Position numbers and translations under genes: made by a program. DNA of 64,000 nucleotides from Plantago elongata (taxonomy: Eukaryota > Streptophyta > Magnoliopsida > Lamiales > Plantaginaceae), in the NCBI GenBank assembly GCA_036897095.1, contig JAYMSP010000090.1, positions 23,310 through 87,309 of the forward strand. Direction: 5' to 3'. The notes under the pieces are model-generated. The model worked only from the letters and a program-made list of their open reading frames with translations. It did not search any database and was not told the origin of the DNA. Positions within the stretch are counted from its first letter, which is position 1; every line of letters starts with the position of its first letter. Shown in pieces: positions 51,301-62,860 of the stretch.

Positions 51301-54034
51301 CCTTTTGGAGGAGTGTGAGTGAAGGTAGTACTGTCCGGTTTCATCAAGGAGTCTATTTCTGAAGATATATGCCATCATAACTCATAGCGTGATTCTTTTG
51401 CAAAGCCAACATATGATATAGATCAAGCAAAGGGTAATATATGGATGGTAAAAACAAGAATTTATTCTCTAAGTTCCCATAGAAAGATGGGGATATGGAT
51501 TTCTAACCAATCGAAACATGAAATTACCTACGAACAAAACATCCTACGTTTAATGTATCACTATAAGAGATGCTCTTATCACATATCACCTTATTTTATA
51601 CACCAAATTAGTAACTTTTTTATTCACATACATCTAAACACATTTCATTACAGTCGATAATAAGATTATCGAATAGGTTAGCGTGAAAAAAAATAATAAA
51701 GCCACCATGATAAATTAGCAGACAAATTTGTTTCGAGGATGGAGAAAAAGAAAGAAAAGAAAAATGGAGAAAAGGATTGTTGGAAATGTATGTCACCTTC
51801 CTTATCCTACTTTTTTGTGCAGAATCTCATCTCACATTATATTATTTTTATCGTATTTGTGACACGAAGCTTTAGAATTGCCATGCAAATGAAAGAAACA
51901 AAGGTCCCCTAACGCGCACAAAACACGTTATAAAATACACCACACACTTTAATGAAACAAACAATCAATTTAAATTTTATTATCATTAACTTAAAATTAC
52001 TTTAATTTAATTTAATTCAATTTCATTCACTTCAGTAATATTTAATTATAATTTATACTTTACTTCACTTCAATTCAGTTTATTTCTATTCAAATCAGTT
52101 TAGAAGAACAAAACTTTACAAAATCATTCCGTACTTAGGATTAATAGAAATGAATAATTCTATATATAATAATTTCCGTGCTTTTTTATTTTTCGTACGT
52201 CTTCAAGGGTGTGTGTTTAAGTAAACTTAAAGTATTGAAGAAATTGTTGAATTTATGAATGAGTCATTCGTTGTTGAAAGAAGTAAGAGACTGATTGGTA
52301 TGTGATTTGAATTGACAACATCCAATTTAAATGAATATTTTTACACAAAAATATATCACTTTAAATTGACCGTTACAAATTCAAATCGCGTACCAATCCC
52401 CCTAAAACATTTCAACCTTTTCAGGCTACGGGATGAATGAAATTAAACAATCATTGATGACCAAAATTGCATATGCAAGAGTAGACCAATATTGATCAAT
52501 ATTTTGACTTGTTGACTATTAGAACATGCATTGCATGGGGATGAAAATGAAACCATGGAACTTCAAATCGTAGTCATCTTCTTTAATTCCTTGAGAGGCA
52601 CGTTTCCTATCCCGTTCCCCAAGTAAACTAGGTCCACGCGGTCCGGTTCATATCCGAATTTAAACCCATTTTACGGGATAATATCAAGTCGGCATCTAAT
52701 TGGACATAAAATAAAACCAACAATCTTCACGTTATAATTAATGATTACTATTTAACTGGCCTACGCGTCTCGTATTTTTAATTTAGAAAGTAAAAGAAAA
52801 CTAGTGCCTAGCACCATGAGACAGGCCCGGGCCATGTGCTCTAAGTAAAGGTCCAATATTTAACATGTTGATGACTATCGTGGACCAATGAATGAAAAGT
52901 AAAAAGTGAAAGGGTGTGTATGAAAATGACATGTTACAAACAATGTGAATATGTGATGGTATAATTGCAGTTAGATTAGAGGAGGTTATTCTGTTAACCC
53001 TACAAGTATATACACCACTGATTGAATATAATTTTTAAGATTATGCAAAGTGCTTATTATTAATGATTAATTCTTCGTTAAACTATAATTAGGTCTTCTT
53101 ACACTAAAGTACGTGACCCATAAGTATATGTCATCCTCTGTTTTAAGACTCGACCTAACATGCTAATCTCATGATCAAAATCTTTATCATTTTGTTATAC
53201 TAGTGGCAATTCTAGTGTGGTTTTAAAATCTTACATGTTTAGATCATTGTAGTCGGTTGGGGTAACATGTCATTTTAACTTATAGTAAATGTAAGTTGAC
53301 TCGTTCTCCTATGTTATAGGAGTATTTCTTGTGCTCTTAGTAGCTGTATTTGATATTTTACAATCTTTTCCGAATTAAAAGAGATGATCATTCCCGATTC
53401 AAGCATCAACCTACTCTGCTAACATCATCATTTCATGACCATACTTTCTTACCGTTGCAAATTTGTAGGACTAGTCTACTACACTAACATTATCATGTAC
53501 TTTATCTGAATATCTTGCTATAAAATTACTAACTGATCTTCGACTAAGACAATATTTGGCAGCATTTAGACAGGTATGTGTCTTTATTGTAAAGTGAAGC
53601 TTAAAAGAATGAAAAGGGCAACAAAAGGAAGTAGGTGCATTCATACTTGGCAGTGGATTCAACATTAGAAATGGCACTTAGATAAACTTAGGTGACTGAT
53701 GGACCTGTGCATTACGAGCTGTGCCTTATTCTAAGTTATCTCATTACATGCATATTCATCACTATATGAATGAATCTTGTGTAAAATGGAAATTGACATA
53801 GAAATATTAGGTTTTATTTTTCGCCTGGAAAAAATATAATATAAATTTTATGATACAAATTTGTTTGCCTTTTCTCCTGGCAAAATATAATAAAAATGTT
53901 ACGATGCAAATTTGTATGCCATTAAGAAAAATTGCTCCGTTTATATTATCAACTATTTGAGTCTAAAAGTAACACCGGAGAACAGTGCGGTGCATATATA
54001 TTTTATGAATAAATTAAAAATGATACATTGTATT
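48373..54034. other. ADC leader/promoter and long intergenic region
   Basis: 48373-49080 is the ADC leader and promoter and is relatively G-rich, with a GC-rich patch near 48590-48640. Beyond it lie about 5 kb of AT-rich DNA without a recognised gene. A fragment at 52010-52110 (TTCACTTCAATTCAGTTTA and a TAATTATAATTTATACTTTA core) resembles the foldback family at 62671-62860. Open frames near 50461, 51445 and 53471 have no protein-family features. Confidence 0.4.
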
Positions 54035-54905
54035 AATTGTGGTGTCTAAAATTACAAATTAATCGAATTTATACCATATATGAATTCACATATTATATGT
54101 TTCATGAGACAGTTGTATTTTAAATGGGTAAATGCAAAAAAACTATACATTTATGTGCACAAGTTAATTTAGAAAGTAGCGAAATTTTGAGTGTTACCAA
54201 CTCATAAATGAAAGAGTTTCTTTAATTTATTGGTTGGGTAATTTGGTTTAGACAACTCAAAATGAGTAATTTGTATGTAAATGTATATACCTTTTACTAT
54301 TTCTTATGTGTGAGTTGACTCCATAATTTAGTAGTTTAAGGAGTTATGCGACATAATTATAATCGAAAATATATAATATTTTAAAAAGAACAACATAATA
54401 CAAATGCTTAGCTGAAAAAATAAAATACATAGGCATGAATGTCTTGAGTATTGTTAATAATAGATACAATACACTCAAAAAAATCAAAAGTCCACAACTA
54501 CAACAAAAACCATTGCCATCATCAAAACAGTTTTAGTTTGGTCTCTTTGTATGAACTCAATCAACAACCACAACGTTCACCTAGACTAATGCAATCACCA
54601 TGTTCTAAATTGTTTTCAATTTCTTTAGAAAAATATACATTCAGCCGTATCTGTAAAAACAGTTTTTGTGTGTGGTGTGGGTCGAGCGAAGAAAAACTGA
54701 AATATACTTTATAGTCGTTTGTTGGAAAATGCAGAAGAAACTCTAAAAAAAAGTGTAATAGTGAAACAACACTTAAACCAGTAAAATATTATTGGAGAAT
54801 AGGAAAAAAAAATGTTAAATGAATTATAAAAATAAAATGACACTTTAACAAATACAATGACACAAGACAATAAGAGACTTATTATATTATTTAAATACTT
54901 TATAA
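54035..54905 (+). repeat. Dispersed non-coding repeat family, copy C
   Basis: Collinear with copies A and B: GTTTCATGAGACA, AAGTTAATTTAGAAAGTAG, GAGTTATGCGACA, ACCACAACGTTCACCTAGAC, TTTTCAATTTCTTTAGAAA, CTGTAAAAAC, and the terminal AATAAGAGACTTATTATATT. It has several deletions compared with A. The same orientation in all three copies may be coincidence. No coding capacity. Confidence 0.65.
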
Positions 54906-55277
54906 TAACATTGAATAAACAAAAGCATGACGAAATATTAGGAGAACGTCATGCACTATATGAACAAGCAACTATGACATCTTATAATAGAAAAAATATA
55001 TAATTAGACATAAAATCCCTTCTATTTAATATAACTTAATTTAATAATATTAATTTTATAATTCCAATCATAATTTTAAAATTGTACATATTCACTATAG
55101 AGCACTTTTATAATAATAAAAAGGTTTTTCGAGTAACGTATAATTATATATAAAGTACGTACGAGACTAAACACAAAAATCTCCTCCAGAGTAACCCAAA
55201 AGTAATTATCCCTGTCAACCTGATTAGTGATAGAGATAAGTTCAGATATTATAGTTACTTTTTCCGAGACATCCAAA

Positions 55278-55403
55278 TATAATTTAATTGTTAATACACT
55301 TCAACTCCAACTCCAACTCCAACTCCAACTCCACTTAAGATATAATTTAATTGTTAATACACTTCAACTCCAACTCCAACTCCAACTCCAACTCCACTTA
55401 AGA
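55278..55403 (+). repeat. 63-bp direct duplication containing CAACTC minisatellites
   Basis: Two adjacent units of 63 bp (from 55278 and 55341) each contain TATAATTTAATTGTTAATAC, then about five CAACTC hexamers and CACTTAAGA. The units look identical. The resulting open frame (Leu-Gln repeats) is an artefact of the hexamer. Confidence 0.9.
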
Positions 55404-55931
55404 GTTCCGTTTCTAAAAAAGCAAGAAGTTGCTTTTTCAAAAATGCAAAATCTCACGGTGGACGAGCCAGAGCAGGGTGGCAGGCAGTCCTTTAATCCTT
55501 CATTTGCATATCTGGTCTGGACTTTAGAAAAAAATCATTTACACACAGCTGCAATGTTTTATTACCAATTTAGCGTTGCAAAATACAGCTTACCTTCCTC
55601 CCTTCAAATCTCTTGGTCATAAACGAAACAAATATGCAACATTATATCATACAAAGTCATCAATAAAAGACACCAATAAAGGAATTCGAGGTCCTTCCAC
55701 AGGTCTTAGCTGCAGTAATGCACAACATAAAGTAATCCAACAGTGATAGCTCAACAGGCTTCTTATTCAGCAAACAAAATAGCTATGATAAATCTAACCC
55801 ATAATAACAAGCAGTACCACCGAACGAATGTGAATATTAAATTTGGAGTCCAGCAGTTGGTCCGAGTTTCTCCGAGCTCTTTTTACTGGATATACAACTT
55901 CTAAAAAGTAATTCGACCAAAGGTCAGATTC

Positions 55932-57885
55932 CTAGTCAGCTCGTGACTGGCCAGCACGTGAAGACAAAATAATTCCAACAATAAGGCCATAGAGAGCCAA
56001 AGCTTCGGCGAAAATGAGGATGAGGATCATTCCAACAAAAAGTTTTGGCTGTTGTGCATTAGCCCTGCACAACACAGTTGCATGTTGAATAGATTAGTAG
56101 ATTTAACTAAACATGTAAAGGAGCGTAAACTACAAAACTACTATGGAAGCAAGCAAAATTGTGCAGGACTAGTTGTAACTACACATGCACAAGTGTTAAT
56201 TGGAGGAAGTTAACGAAGATATTACTTTCCAAATATTCACAGTTATAGAGTATCGGGCTGAGCTTAAAATTACCAGGTATAAGAATAAGATGGCATTCTT
56301 ATTTACTATCATTTACCATAAAGGATAACAACCTCAAAATCTTGCTCTCTGTCTCAAGTCTTAAATAAGAACAAGTAAGTATGAAGAAATTTTTGAAGAA
56401 ACAAGTTCATATTAGATGGGAAATTTAGGGTGCGATCTTAGAAAAGGAATGGAATAAGAATTATTTGTACAATATCTACTGAACAAACCATACCTCACAC
56501 CAGCATCTCCCACAATTCCAATAGCCATACCAGCAGCCAAGCCAGCAAGACCACAAGCGAGCCCAGATGAGAGATGAGCATATCCATCAAAAAGGTAGTA
56601 TGACTTGGCCTTAGGGTTGATACCTGTGCTGATAATAACAGCAATAATCAAACCGTAGATACCCAACACACCAGCCATGACCACTGGAACAATCGACTTC
56701 ATGACAAGCTCTGGCCTCATCACACCCATAGAAGCCACTCCTACACCACTCTTAGCTGTCCCATAAGCTGCTCCCATGCCTGCAAAGCAACCACATGTTG
56801 TAACATACATCAATAACTGATTATGCAAACATCATCCCAATCAAAATCACAAGTAGCATGGACAACAAAAAAGTTCAAGTTTAGAATGGTTGGGCTTTTG
56901 GTTTTCCGACAAGTCTCCCTTTACCTCCTTCTGTTTGTTCTCATAAATCACGATTGTCACTTTTAGTTTTGAAATCTAACGTGATATTCACAAAATCGAT
57001 TCAAAACCACTTCAATTTGCCCCAAAGACCATACACAGTAGTGACCCCATATTATTGTGAGGTGACGAGCCGAATGAAGCATGATCAGGTTAAATTATAT
57101 CTTCAGCAAATCTGGCAAGTGTTTGCAAACTGTGATGTAAATAAGAAATGCCAGGTAATTTTCAGAAAATCACTTTGTGAACACCTTTTTCCGTTGATTC
57201 TTCTGGAAATAAGCTTTAATCATTTCCAAAAAAAAAAAAAGATTTAGCAAACAGCGCCATATTACACTTTGCACACATAATCCAACACACTACATCAAAT
57301 CCACATTTCTACTAAGCTATAAATAAAGTCCACCCACTGAAGTGTGGCCGATCAGATTTGGTCATTTCGCATTTACGCAATCTCTAACCTATTCCTCACT
57401 GTTTTTCAATTCTCTAATACCACTCTTTCATCTGCTTTTGCCATTTCATCAACAACAAGCGTTTACGATATACATAGATCAGTTCTCTACTATTCACCTC
57501 TATAAACTTCTCCACTTCTAATTCAAATCATCAATCACTAACCTAGCTTCTATTAAGCTAGAAATCGATCAACACAAATCATATCATCACATCATTGCAA
57601 CGCAGAAGTACACAAATCGAGCATAAATCCAAACACAAACGTGAACACTACTACAAATCATCAGATCATAACATACTCAACTCAATAAACAAAAAAAACG
57701 ATCAAACCACATAGAAACATCAATACGATAACAAAACGAGAAAACAAGCCGTAAATTGGTGCAGGAAGCTGATCAAAACACAGAACGAGGTGAAATGATC
57801 ACTTACAGGAGAAGACGAGGGCAGCAGCAGCGCCGAGGAAGCCGAAGAAAGGAGCAGTTTCATCACCGCTGAAAGTAGACGACAT
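55932..57885 (-). CDS. VHA-c: V-type proton ATPase 16 kDa proteolipid subunit c
   Basis: Three exons (57807-57885, 56494-56779, 55932-56064) join into the invariant 165-residue length. The protein is four membrane helices, starting [18 protein letters not shown]. It forms the rotating proton-carrying ring of the vacuolar H+-ATPase V0 sector in tonoplast and endomembranes. Signature stretches are [43 protein letters not shown] and [18 protein letters not shown], where Glu142 is the proton-binding carboxylate of helix 4. It ends in a short SRAGQSRAD tail. Plant genomes carry several nearly identical copies, so the paralogue number cannot be assigned. The 5' exon is short and is followed by a 1.03 kb intron, typical of plant VHA-c genes. 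Confidence 0.96.
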
Positions 57886-58591
57886 CGTTTCGTTGTAGAT
57901 CGGTAGAAAATCGGTGTGATTATAGAGAGAGTTGGATTGCGATCGGGATCTGAGCTGTATCTAGATCTCTCTCTACTCTCTCTTCGTGCAAGGATTGATG
58001 TATAGCTCTTGAAGAAGAAGAAGATCGGATAATAAAAATTGTATTTATTTGATGAAAATTATATTATTTTATTCAATAGCATAAAATATGTGGCTCTTGA
58101 TCGAGTTTCGTGTTTGGGTTTTGGCTTGAATTGGGCCGTAGTGTTTGTTGCCCATTGGGATGGAGTTTGAGAATCAGATCAGTAAAATTAGCCGATAGCT
58201 TAAAGAAATAGTTGATAATTGTTTATGTAGTTATTCTTTTTACAAGGTAACACGGTTAGCTTCTCAAACTATCTAGATTGTTCAGTTAATTTGTTTAAAA
58301 AGCTACACGTTCACGTAATCAAATTTTTATTAAAGAAATTATTGAACTGAAAATTAGTTAAAAAGGTAGTGATAAATAGAGCCTTAAAGTAATACCTAAT
58401 TGGATACTTTTATCATGTGTTAGAGAATAGATTTTCTAACAATTGTATCTTGACAATGTGCTTTCGCATACTTTATGGATTTATTATTTATGTCATTTTA
58501 CAATATAACATCCAACACATTATTGACAATGTGATAACAATATAATAATGTTATTTTGGTTTTATTGTTATAGGAAAAACATCATCAATAA

Positions 58592-59079
58592 TCAGATAAT
58601 CGATGATGAGGTGCTGCCTGGTGGCGGTGGTGTTTGATCTTGCATTGGATAACCGGTACAATAGCATTCACATTTGTAATTATAAGGTAGGAGTGTACAG
58701 TGTGATCCAAAAAGCCCACCATTATATATCTCTTCACATAGTTCTCTGCATACCTGAGCATTCTCCACTTCTCCAAACGTTACTTCTATATGTTTTCTGG
58801 GCTTGACTGGGACATGATGTATAACAAAGCTTTCCGCTGACATATAATATCATATATCAAGTAAATGTATAAATAAAATTTTACAGAATACATATTCAAC
58901 AGTATATATATAGATACAAATATGAAATGTGTACGTTTGTAACGAATAATGTTGTGATTTTGATGCGGTTTTAAAGAGAAATAATATTTTATGATGGATG
59001 TGTACATACCTAGCAACATGATTGCCAACAAAACAACACACATGTAGAAAACATGATTTGCGTAACTTAGCTTGGACAT
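58592..59079 (-). CDS. Secreted cysteine-rich peptide of unknown function, copy 1
   Basis: Two exons (59010-59079 and 58592-58836) encode 104 residues. Exon 1 encodes only a signal peptide (MSKLSYAN then a hydrophobic core ending AIMLL), and the intron sits at the cleavage region, as in many plant secreted-peptide genes. The mature part has six cysteines spaced C-x3-C-x12-C-x8-C-x-C-x-C, followed by a Pro/Ser-rich tail (QTPPPPGSTSSSII). The C-x3-C and C-x-C pairs recall defensin-like (CS-alpha-beta) folds, but the glycine and spacing rules of plant defensins are not met, so I do not assign a family. A TATAAATA box lies 55 bases upstream of the ATG. Antimicrobial, signalling or reproductive roles are all possible. 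Confidence 0.75.
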
Positions 59080-59133
59080 GTTAATTAGATGACTCTGTAT
59101 GGTGATGGTTTTTTGTTTACCTTAGTTCACCCT

Positions 59134-59141
59134 TATTTATA
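59134..59141 (-). promoter_or_regulatory. TATA box of cysteine-rich peptide gene copy 1
   Basis: TATAAATA on the minus strand within a segment (GGTATAAATAAGGGTGAA) that is conserved in the duplicated copy at 62432-62439. Confidence 0.65.
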
Positions 59142-59873
59142 CCCACAAGTCCAATATAGAGGATTCGAATATATAAAACTGGAAAATTATTATTAATGAG
59201 ATGAGGTGAGGTTTTCGATTAATAGTTGTATTCTAAGTTTAAAAATTCAACTTTTATAAATTAATGTGAATAACTTATTTAATGTGAAGATATTAATACT
59301 TATAAATTAATAAAATACTATGTAAATATTAATTGCCATATATTACAAAATACTCTTAAGGCCATTTTCTATAGTGTTTAGAAACGAAAACAACAAGTTC
59401 TAGCTATTTGATTTGTCTATTATGATCGAAAAGTTAACTTGAGACGACATGGATAAAAATTACTGTAAATTTCACAATTATGTAACTTTATAAAATTAAT
59501 GTAATGTCATTATACCTAATAACCACGTTTCAAAATTAATAAAGAATAAATTTTTAATTGAATTTGGAAAATATTGAAATGAAAGATGAACACGAAGAAA
59601 TGATAGACAATGAAAATTTTACCAATTAATAAAGAATATGCGACGTCCTATTGATAACCTCCATGTTGCCAGTAATGTTATGAGAGGCTCAAAAAAGGGA
59701 CCAATTTTACCAGTTTTTGCAACATGAAGGACTTTTTTGCAATATCTTAGGCATTTATCATATCTCTAATTTAAATAGGGAAGAGCTTTAACTTCTAATA
59801 CACATTCATAAATAAAATAATTTCATACTAAAATGACAATTCATTTAAGTTCTGTTATTTCTTTTTTGAGTAC

Positions 59874-60131
59874 TCTCTGCATTTTGAATTGAATATCTGT
59901 AGGATCGGACATAAATTTTAATGCAACTAATTAATTAATACAAGTTTATTGAAATTAAAATAGTAAAGATAAATTTTGTGGGTCTGGACACATATTTTAA
60001 TGCAATAATTTGACTTATTTTAATTATAACATTCAGTTGTGGGGTACAAAAATGATCAAATATCAAATAGAACAACAAATTTAGAATAACATAAAATGAA
60101 ATATGAGACATTCAAATTAGGACGGAGGGAG
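59874..60131. mobile_element. Stowaway MITE upstream of the mTERF gene
   Basis: 258 bp with ends CTCTCTGCATTTTGAATTGAA and AAATTAGGACGGAGGGAG, flanked by TA on each side (59872-59873, 60132-60133). The right end matches the Stowaway consensus. It stops 177 bp before the mTERF reading frame and so could lie in its promoter, or mark the place where the gene's 5' part was lost. Confidence 0.8.
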
Positions 60132-60308
60132 TATTAGTGTTAGCTTTCAAAAGTTAAACCCTAGTGTACAGAGTAACAACGGGACTCACCGCATTGTTGG
60201 TCACATCACATTTCATTTCATTTGGTAGTAAATCTTGCCTGAATCATCTTTTCATCCAACTCTCCCAATCGAGGTATGAGCAGCTTCCAGTTAGTTCAGT
60301 TGTAGCAT

Positions 60309-61100
60309 TTGATTTGTACTATTGACTTATTGTATGTTTATTATTCCGTTTATCTAATGACCTTGTTACCAAACTCATCAAGAAACGTCCTGGCTTGTTT
60401 TACAAATTCAGAGAAGACTTTGTTGACAAACATTGAAATCCTCAAGAGTTGTGGCATTCATACCGACCAGATTTATAGCATGATGTATTTTGAGCCTCGT
60501 CTCTTCTTCACAAGTCCAGAGAATATGAGAAGCTGTGTCAGTAATTGTGATCAGATGAGTGTTCAGAGGAGCTCCAGGGCGTTTATTTATGTTGTTAGAA
60601 CTGTTTGTCATAGGTTAAATGAGGCTTTGGAGCTCAAACTGAAGAGCTTCAAGGATTTGGGCTTCTCTCAAGATGACATTTTGAGAGTGTTTAGGACCGC
60701 ACCTGGGGAAAGTGCAGTATCTACGCAGAAGATAAAGGAGGTAGTAGAGGTGCTGCTTGAATCAGGGAAGTATGATATGTCCAGTATTATTAATAACTCT
60801 GAATCACTTACGCGCAACACTGGAAAGAGGTTTAAACCACGATTGGAGGTTTTGAAGTCTTTGGAAGAGGGGAGTATAATTAATAAATGGCCGAGTCTTT
60901 CAACACTCTGCGCCATCACAAATGAGAAATTCTTTCAGAAATTTGTCGCTCCTAATATAAATGAAGTAGGCAAGATATTACGGCAACGACTGATTTCGTT
61001 GAAAAACAGACACGGAAAATGGCTCGAAAGCCAACTTGAAGTGATATGTATGGTTGAGTGGGAGCTGCCAGTTGGTTCGGTACCTGGATCACCTTCATGA
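60309..61100 (+). CDS. mTERF-family organellar regulator, 5'-truncated
   Basis: The 263-residue frame contains repeated mTERF helices: TNIEILKSCGIHTDQIYSMM followed by PRLF, then LELKLKSFKDLGFSQDDI followed by FRTAP, then FKPRLEVLKSL. These are the paired-helix repeats of plant mTERF proteins, which bind organellar nucleic acids and control transcription or splicing in mitochondria or plastids. Full plant members usually have about 350-400 residues with a transit peptide. Here the first 20 residues after Met are not a convincing targeting signal, and at least two N-terminal repeats are missing. An upstream exon was not found. It may be a truncated, non-functional copy. The start is uncertain (60309 or Met17 at 60357). 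Confidence 0.65.
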   Translation: MICTIDLLYVYYSVYLMTLLPNSSRNVLACFTNSEKTLLTNIEILKSCGIHTDQIYSMMYFEPRLFFTSPENMRSCVSNCDQMSVQRSSRAFIYVVRTVCHRLNEALELKLKSFKDLGFSQDDILRVFRTAPGESAVSTQKIKEVVEVLLESGKYDMSSIINNSESLTRNTGKRFKPRLEVLKSLEEGSIINKWPSLSTLCAITNEKFFQKFVAPNINEVGKILRQRLISLKNRHGKWLESQLEVICMVEWELPVGSVPGSPS

Positions 61101-61509
61101 TTCAGGCTTTGTCTCATGGTTTGTGTAACATCAAAGGATTAGGTACCTTGTGTTAGGAGCATGTGTCATAATTCATAATCTGCTTGTTTTGATTAAGATG
61201 AAAATGCCTTGGTGATGATTGTTGTCCATTGGACATGCATATGGAATTCATACTTTCAGTCATATTAAGTGGAAACTATCGCAACATGAGTACATCTTGA
61301 CATTTTCGAATCAACTTTACAGAAGACGGTCATTGTATTTCATCACATTAAATATAAAATTAATATATTCACACAATATATATAATTTTCTAACTTTAAT
61401 TTCTTTACACATTATATTTTAAATGTAGCATACAATAATTTTGTCCTTGATTTTAAACTTTGGGGCCATAAAAGTCTACGGCATAAATTCCCTCCCAATT
61501 ATTAGATTT
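61101..61509. other. 3' flank of the mTERF gene
   Basis: AT-rich sequence with no feature recognised, ending where similarity to the duplicated block begins. Confidence 0.4.
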
Positions 61510-61853
61510 GTAATGATCCGATACTTAATTGGATACTTTTGTATCATCCACATTCTAGTTTTATTGTATTTACTAACATTATAAATACAATAAGTCGCCT
61601 TTTGAATTGATTATTTTTAATGATCTGTTTTGGTAATTCCAATGTAAAGTTGGTCTTCGAGACCACATTTACCCAACTATTATATATGGTCAATGTGTTT
61701 TTCCATACTTTCTGGATTTATTAATTTATATAATTATATTATATAGTATCCAACACATGATAACAATGTGATAATCAGATTATATTGTTCTTATGATTTT
61801 GGTTTTATTATAACATACATACATATATGTATATAATGTGATGAATAATCATA

Positions 61854-62364
61854 TCAAGAGTTTATAATCGACGATGAGATGGTGCCTTGTGATGTTGATG
61901 AGGTGGTGCCTTGTGATGTTGGTGGCGGTGGTGGTGTTGGTTCTGGATCCTCCATTGGAATTGGATTACCACTACAATGGCATATGAATCTGCTATGACG
62001 AATGGGGTGTACACAGAGAATGAACATGCCCACCATTATATATTGCTTCACATATTTCTCTGCATCGCTCAGCATTTTCCACCTCCCCGAACTCAATGTG
62101 TAAAGGGGCATGAATTCTCTTGAAGCTTTCCACTGATATATAGCATCATATATCAAGTAGATTTATAAATAAGATTTTACATAATATGCATTCAACATTT
62201 TATATTTAGATATAAATATGAAATATATACGTATGTAATTAATTATGTAGTGATATTCATCTCGAAATAATATTTTGTTATGATACATACACACCTAGCA
62301 ACATGATTGCCAGCAAAACAACACACATGCACATAAGATGATTAGAAAAACTGAGCTTGGACAT
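61854..62364 (-). pseudogene. Secreted cysteine-rich peptide, copy 2 (frameshifted)
   Basis: Exon 1 (62295-62364) encodes a signal peptide nearly the same as copy 1 (MSKLSFSN ... AIMLL). Exon 2 starts at 62132 after a CAG acceptor. Its frame matches copy 1 through FGEVENAERCREICEAIYNGG and the third cysteine, then reaches TAG shortly after (near 61995). The similarity continues in another frame (CHCSGNP, then a longer Pro/Thr/Ser-rich tail with a repeated TSQGT unit, ending at 61854). In that downstream frame the position of cysteine 4 is occupied by phenylalanine. The gene therefore makes at most a truncated three-cysteine peptide. The promoter TATA box is retained, so it may still be transcribed. 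Confidence 0.7.
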
Positions 62365-62431
62365 GTTAGCGGCTAGTTAATTAGATGGCTCTGTTATAGT
62401 GATGTTTATTTTTTAAACCTTATTTCACCCT

Positions 62432-62439
62432 TATTTATA
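62432..62439 (-). promoter_or_regulatory. TATA box of cysteine-rich peptide gene copy 2
   Basis: TATAAATA on the minus strand, 68 bases upstream of the copy 2 ATG and inside the conserved duplicated promoter segment. Confidence 0.55.
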
Positions 62440-62670
62440 CCATAAGTTTACCATAGAGGATTCAAATATATTAAGCTCAATTTGTACACAGGAAAATTAT
62501 GATTAATACTATTTATATTAAAGTGATGCAAATAGATGAGATGAGGGTTTCAATTAAAATTTGTATCCTAACAAAAATATAAAACTCGTTGAATTGAATG
62601 TAAGGACTTAGTAAATACCGGGAGATATTAATACCAATAAATAAACATGTAAGTAGGTTATATTCTTTAC

Positions 62671-62860
62671 AACTGAAAACTACTTTAGTTTAGTTCAGTT
62701 TCATTTAGTTAAGTTCAATTCGACTTAATTATATTTTATACGATACTTCAGTTCAGTTCAGGAAGTTACAGTTAATGAGGACTGAACTGAAGTGTAGTAT
62801 AAATTATAACTAAGCAGAATTGAACTGAACTGAATTAAACTTAACAGAAGTAAATTTTTA
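62671..62860. repeat. Foldback element of the TTCAGTTCAGTT family
   Basis: Two arms of about 80 bp (about 62680-62760 and 62780-62858) are inverted, imperfect copies around a short loop near 62761-62780. Shared words are TTAGTTCAGTT, AAGTTCAATTC, TTAATTATAATTTATAC and ACTTCAGTTCAGT. Related fragments occur at about 5890-5960 and 52010-52110, and weakly near 13670-13770. It is likely a MITE-type foldback of unassigned superfamily. Confidence 0.7.

Larger units (their letters stand above)
58386..59215 (-). repeat. Segmental duplication block, copy 1
   Basis: This block and 61510-62555 share similarity through both gene flanks. Shared items: TAATTGGATACTTTT, GACAATGTG-TTT, CCAACACAT, GATAACAAT, GGTTTTATT on the 3' side; the two-exon gene; and the promoter with CACCCTTATTTATACC and ATAGAGGATTC on the 5' side. 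The arrangement is a direct duplication about 3.1 kb apart. Confidence 0.75.
61510..62555 (-). repeat. Segmental duplication block, copy 2
   Basis: Similar to 58386-59215 through gene and flanks. It is longer because of small insertions in the 3' flank, including a CATA/TATG stretch near 61813-61836. It carries the frameshifted peptide gene. Confidence 0.75.

Noticed and set aside
55278-55403. Possible CRISPR-like direct repeats
   Set aside because: Plant nuclear DNA, only two units, and no unique spacers.
55227-55622. 131-codon frame with Leu-Gln repeats
   Set aside because: Produced by the CAACTC hexamer duplication.
61854-62156. 100-codon frame treated as an intact peptide gene
   Set aside because: Its first two thirds are out of frame with the signal exon and with copy 1; only the C-terminal third is homologous, so the locus is frameshifted.
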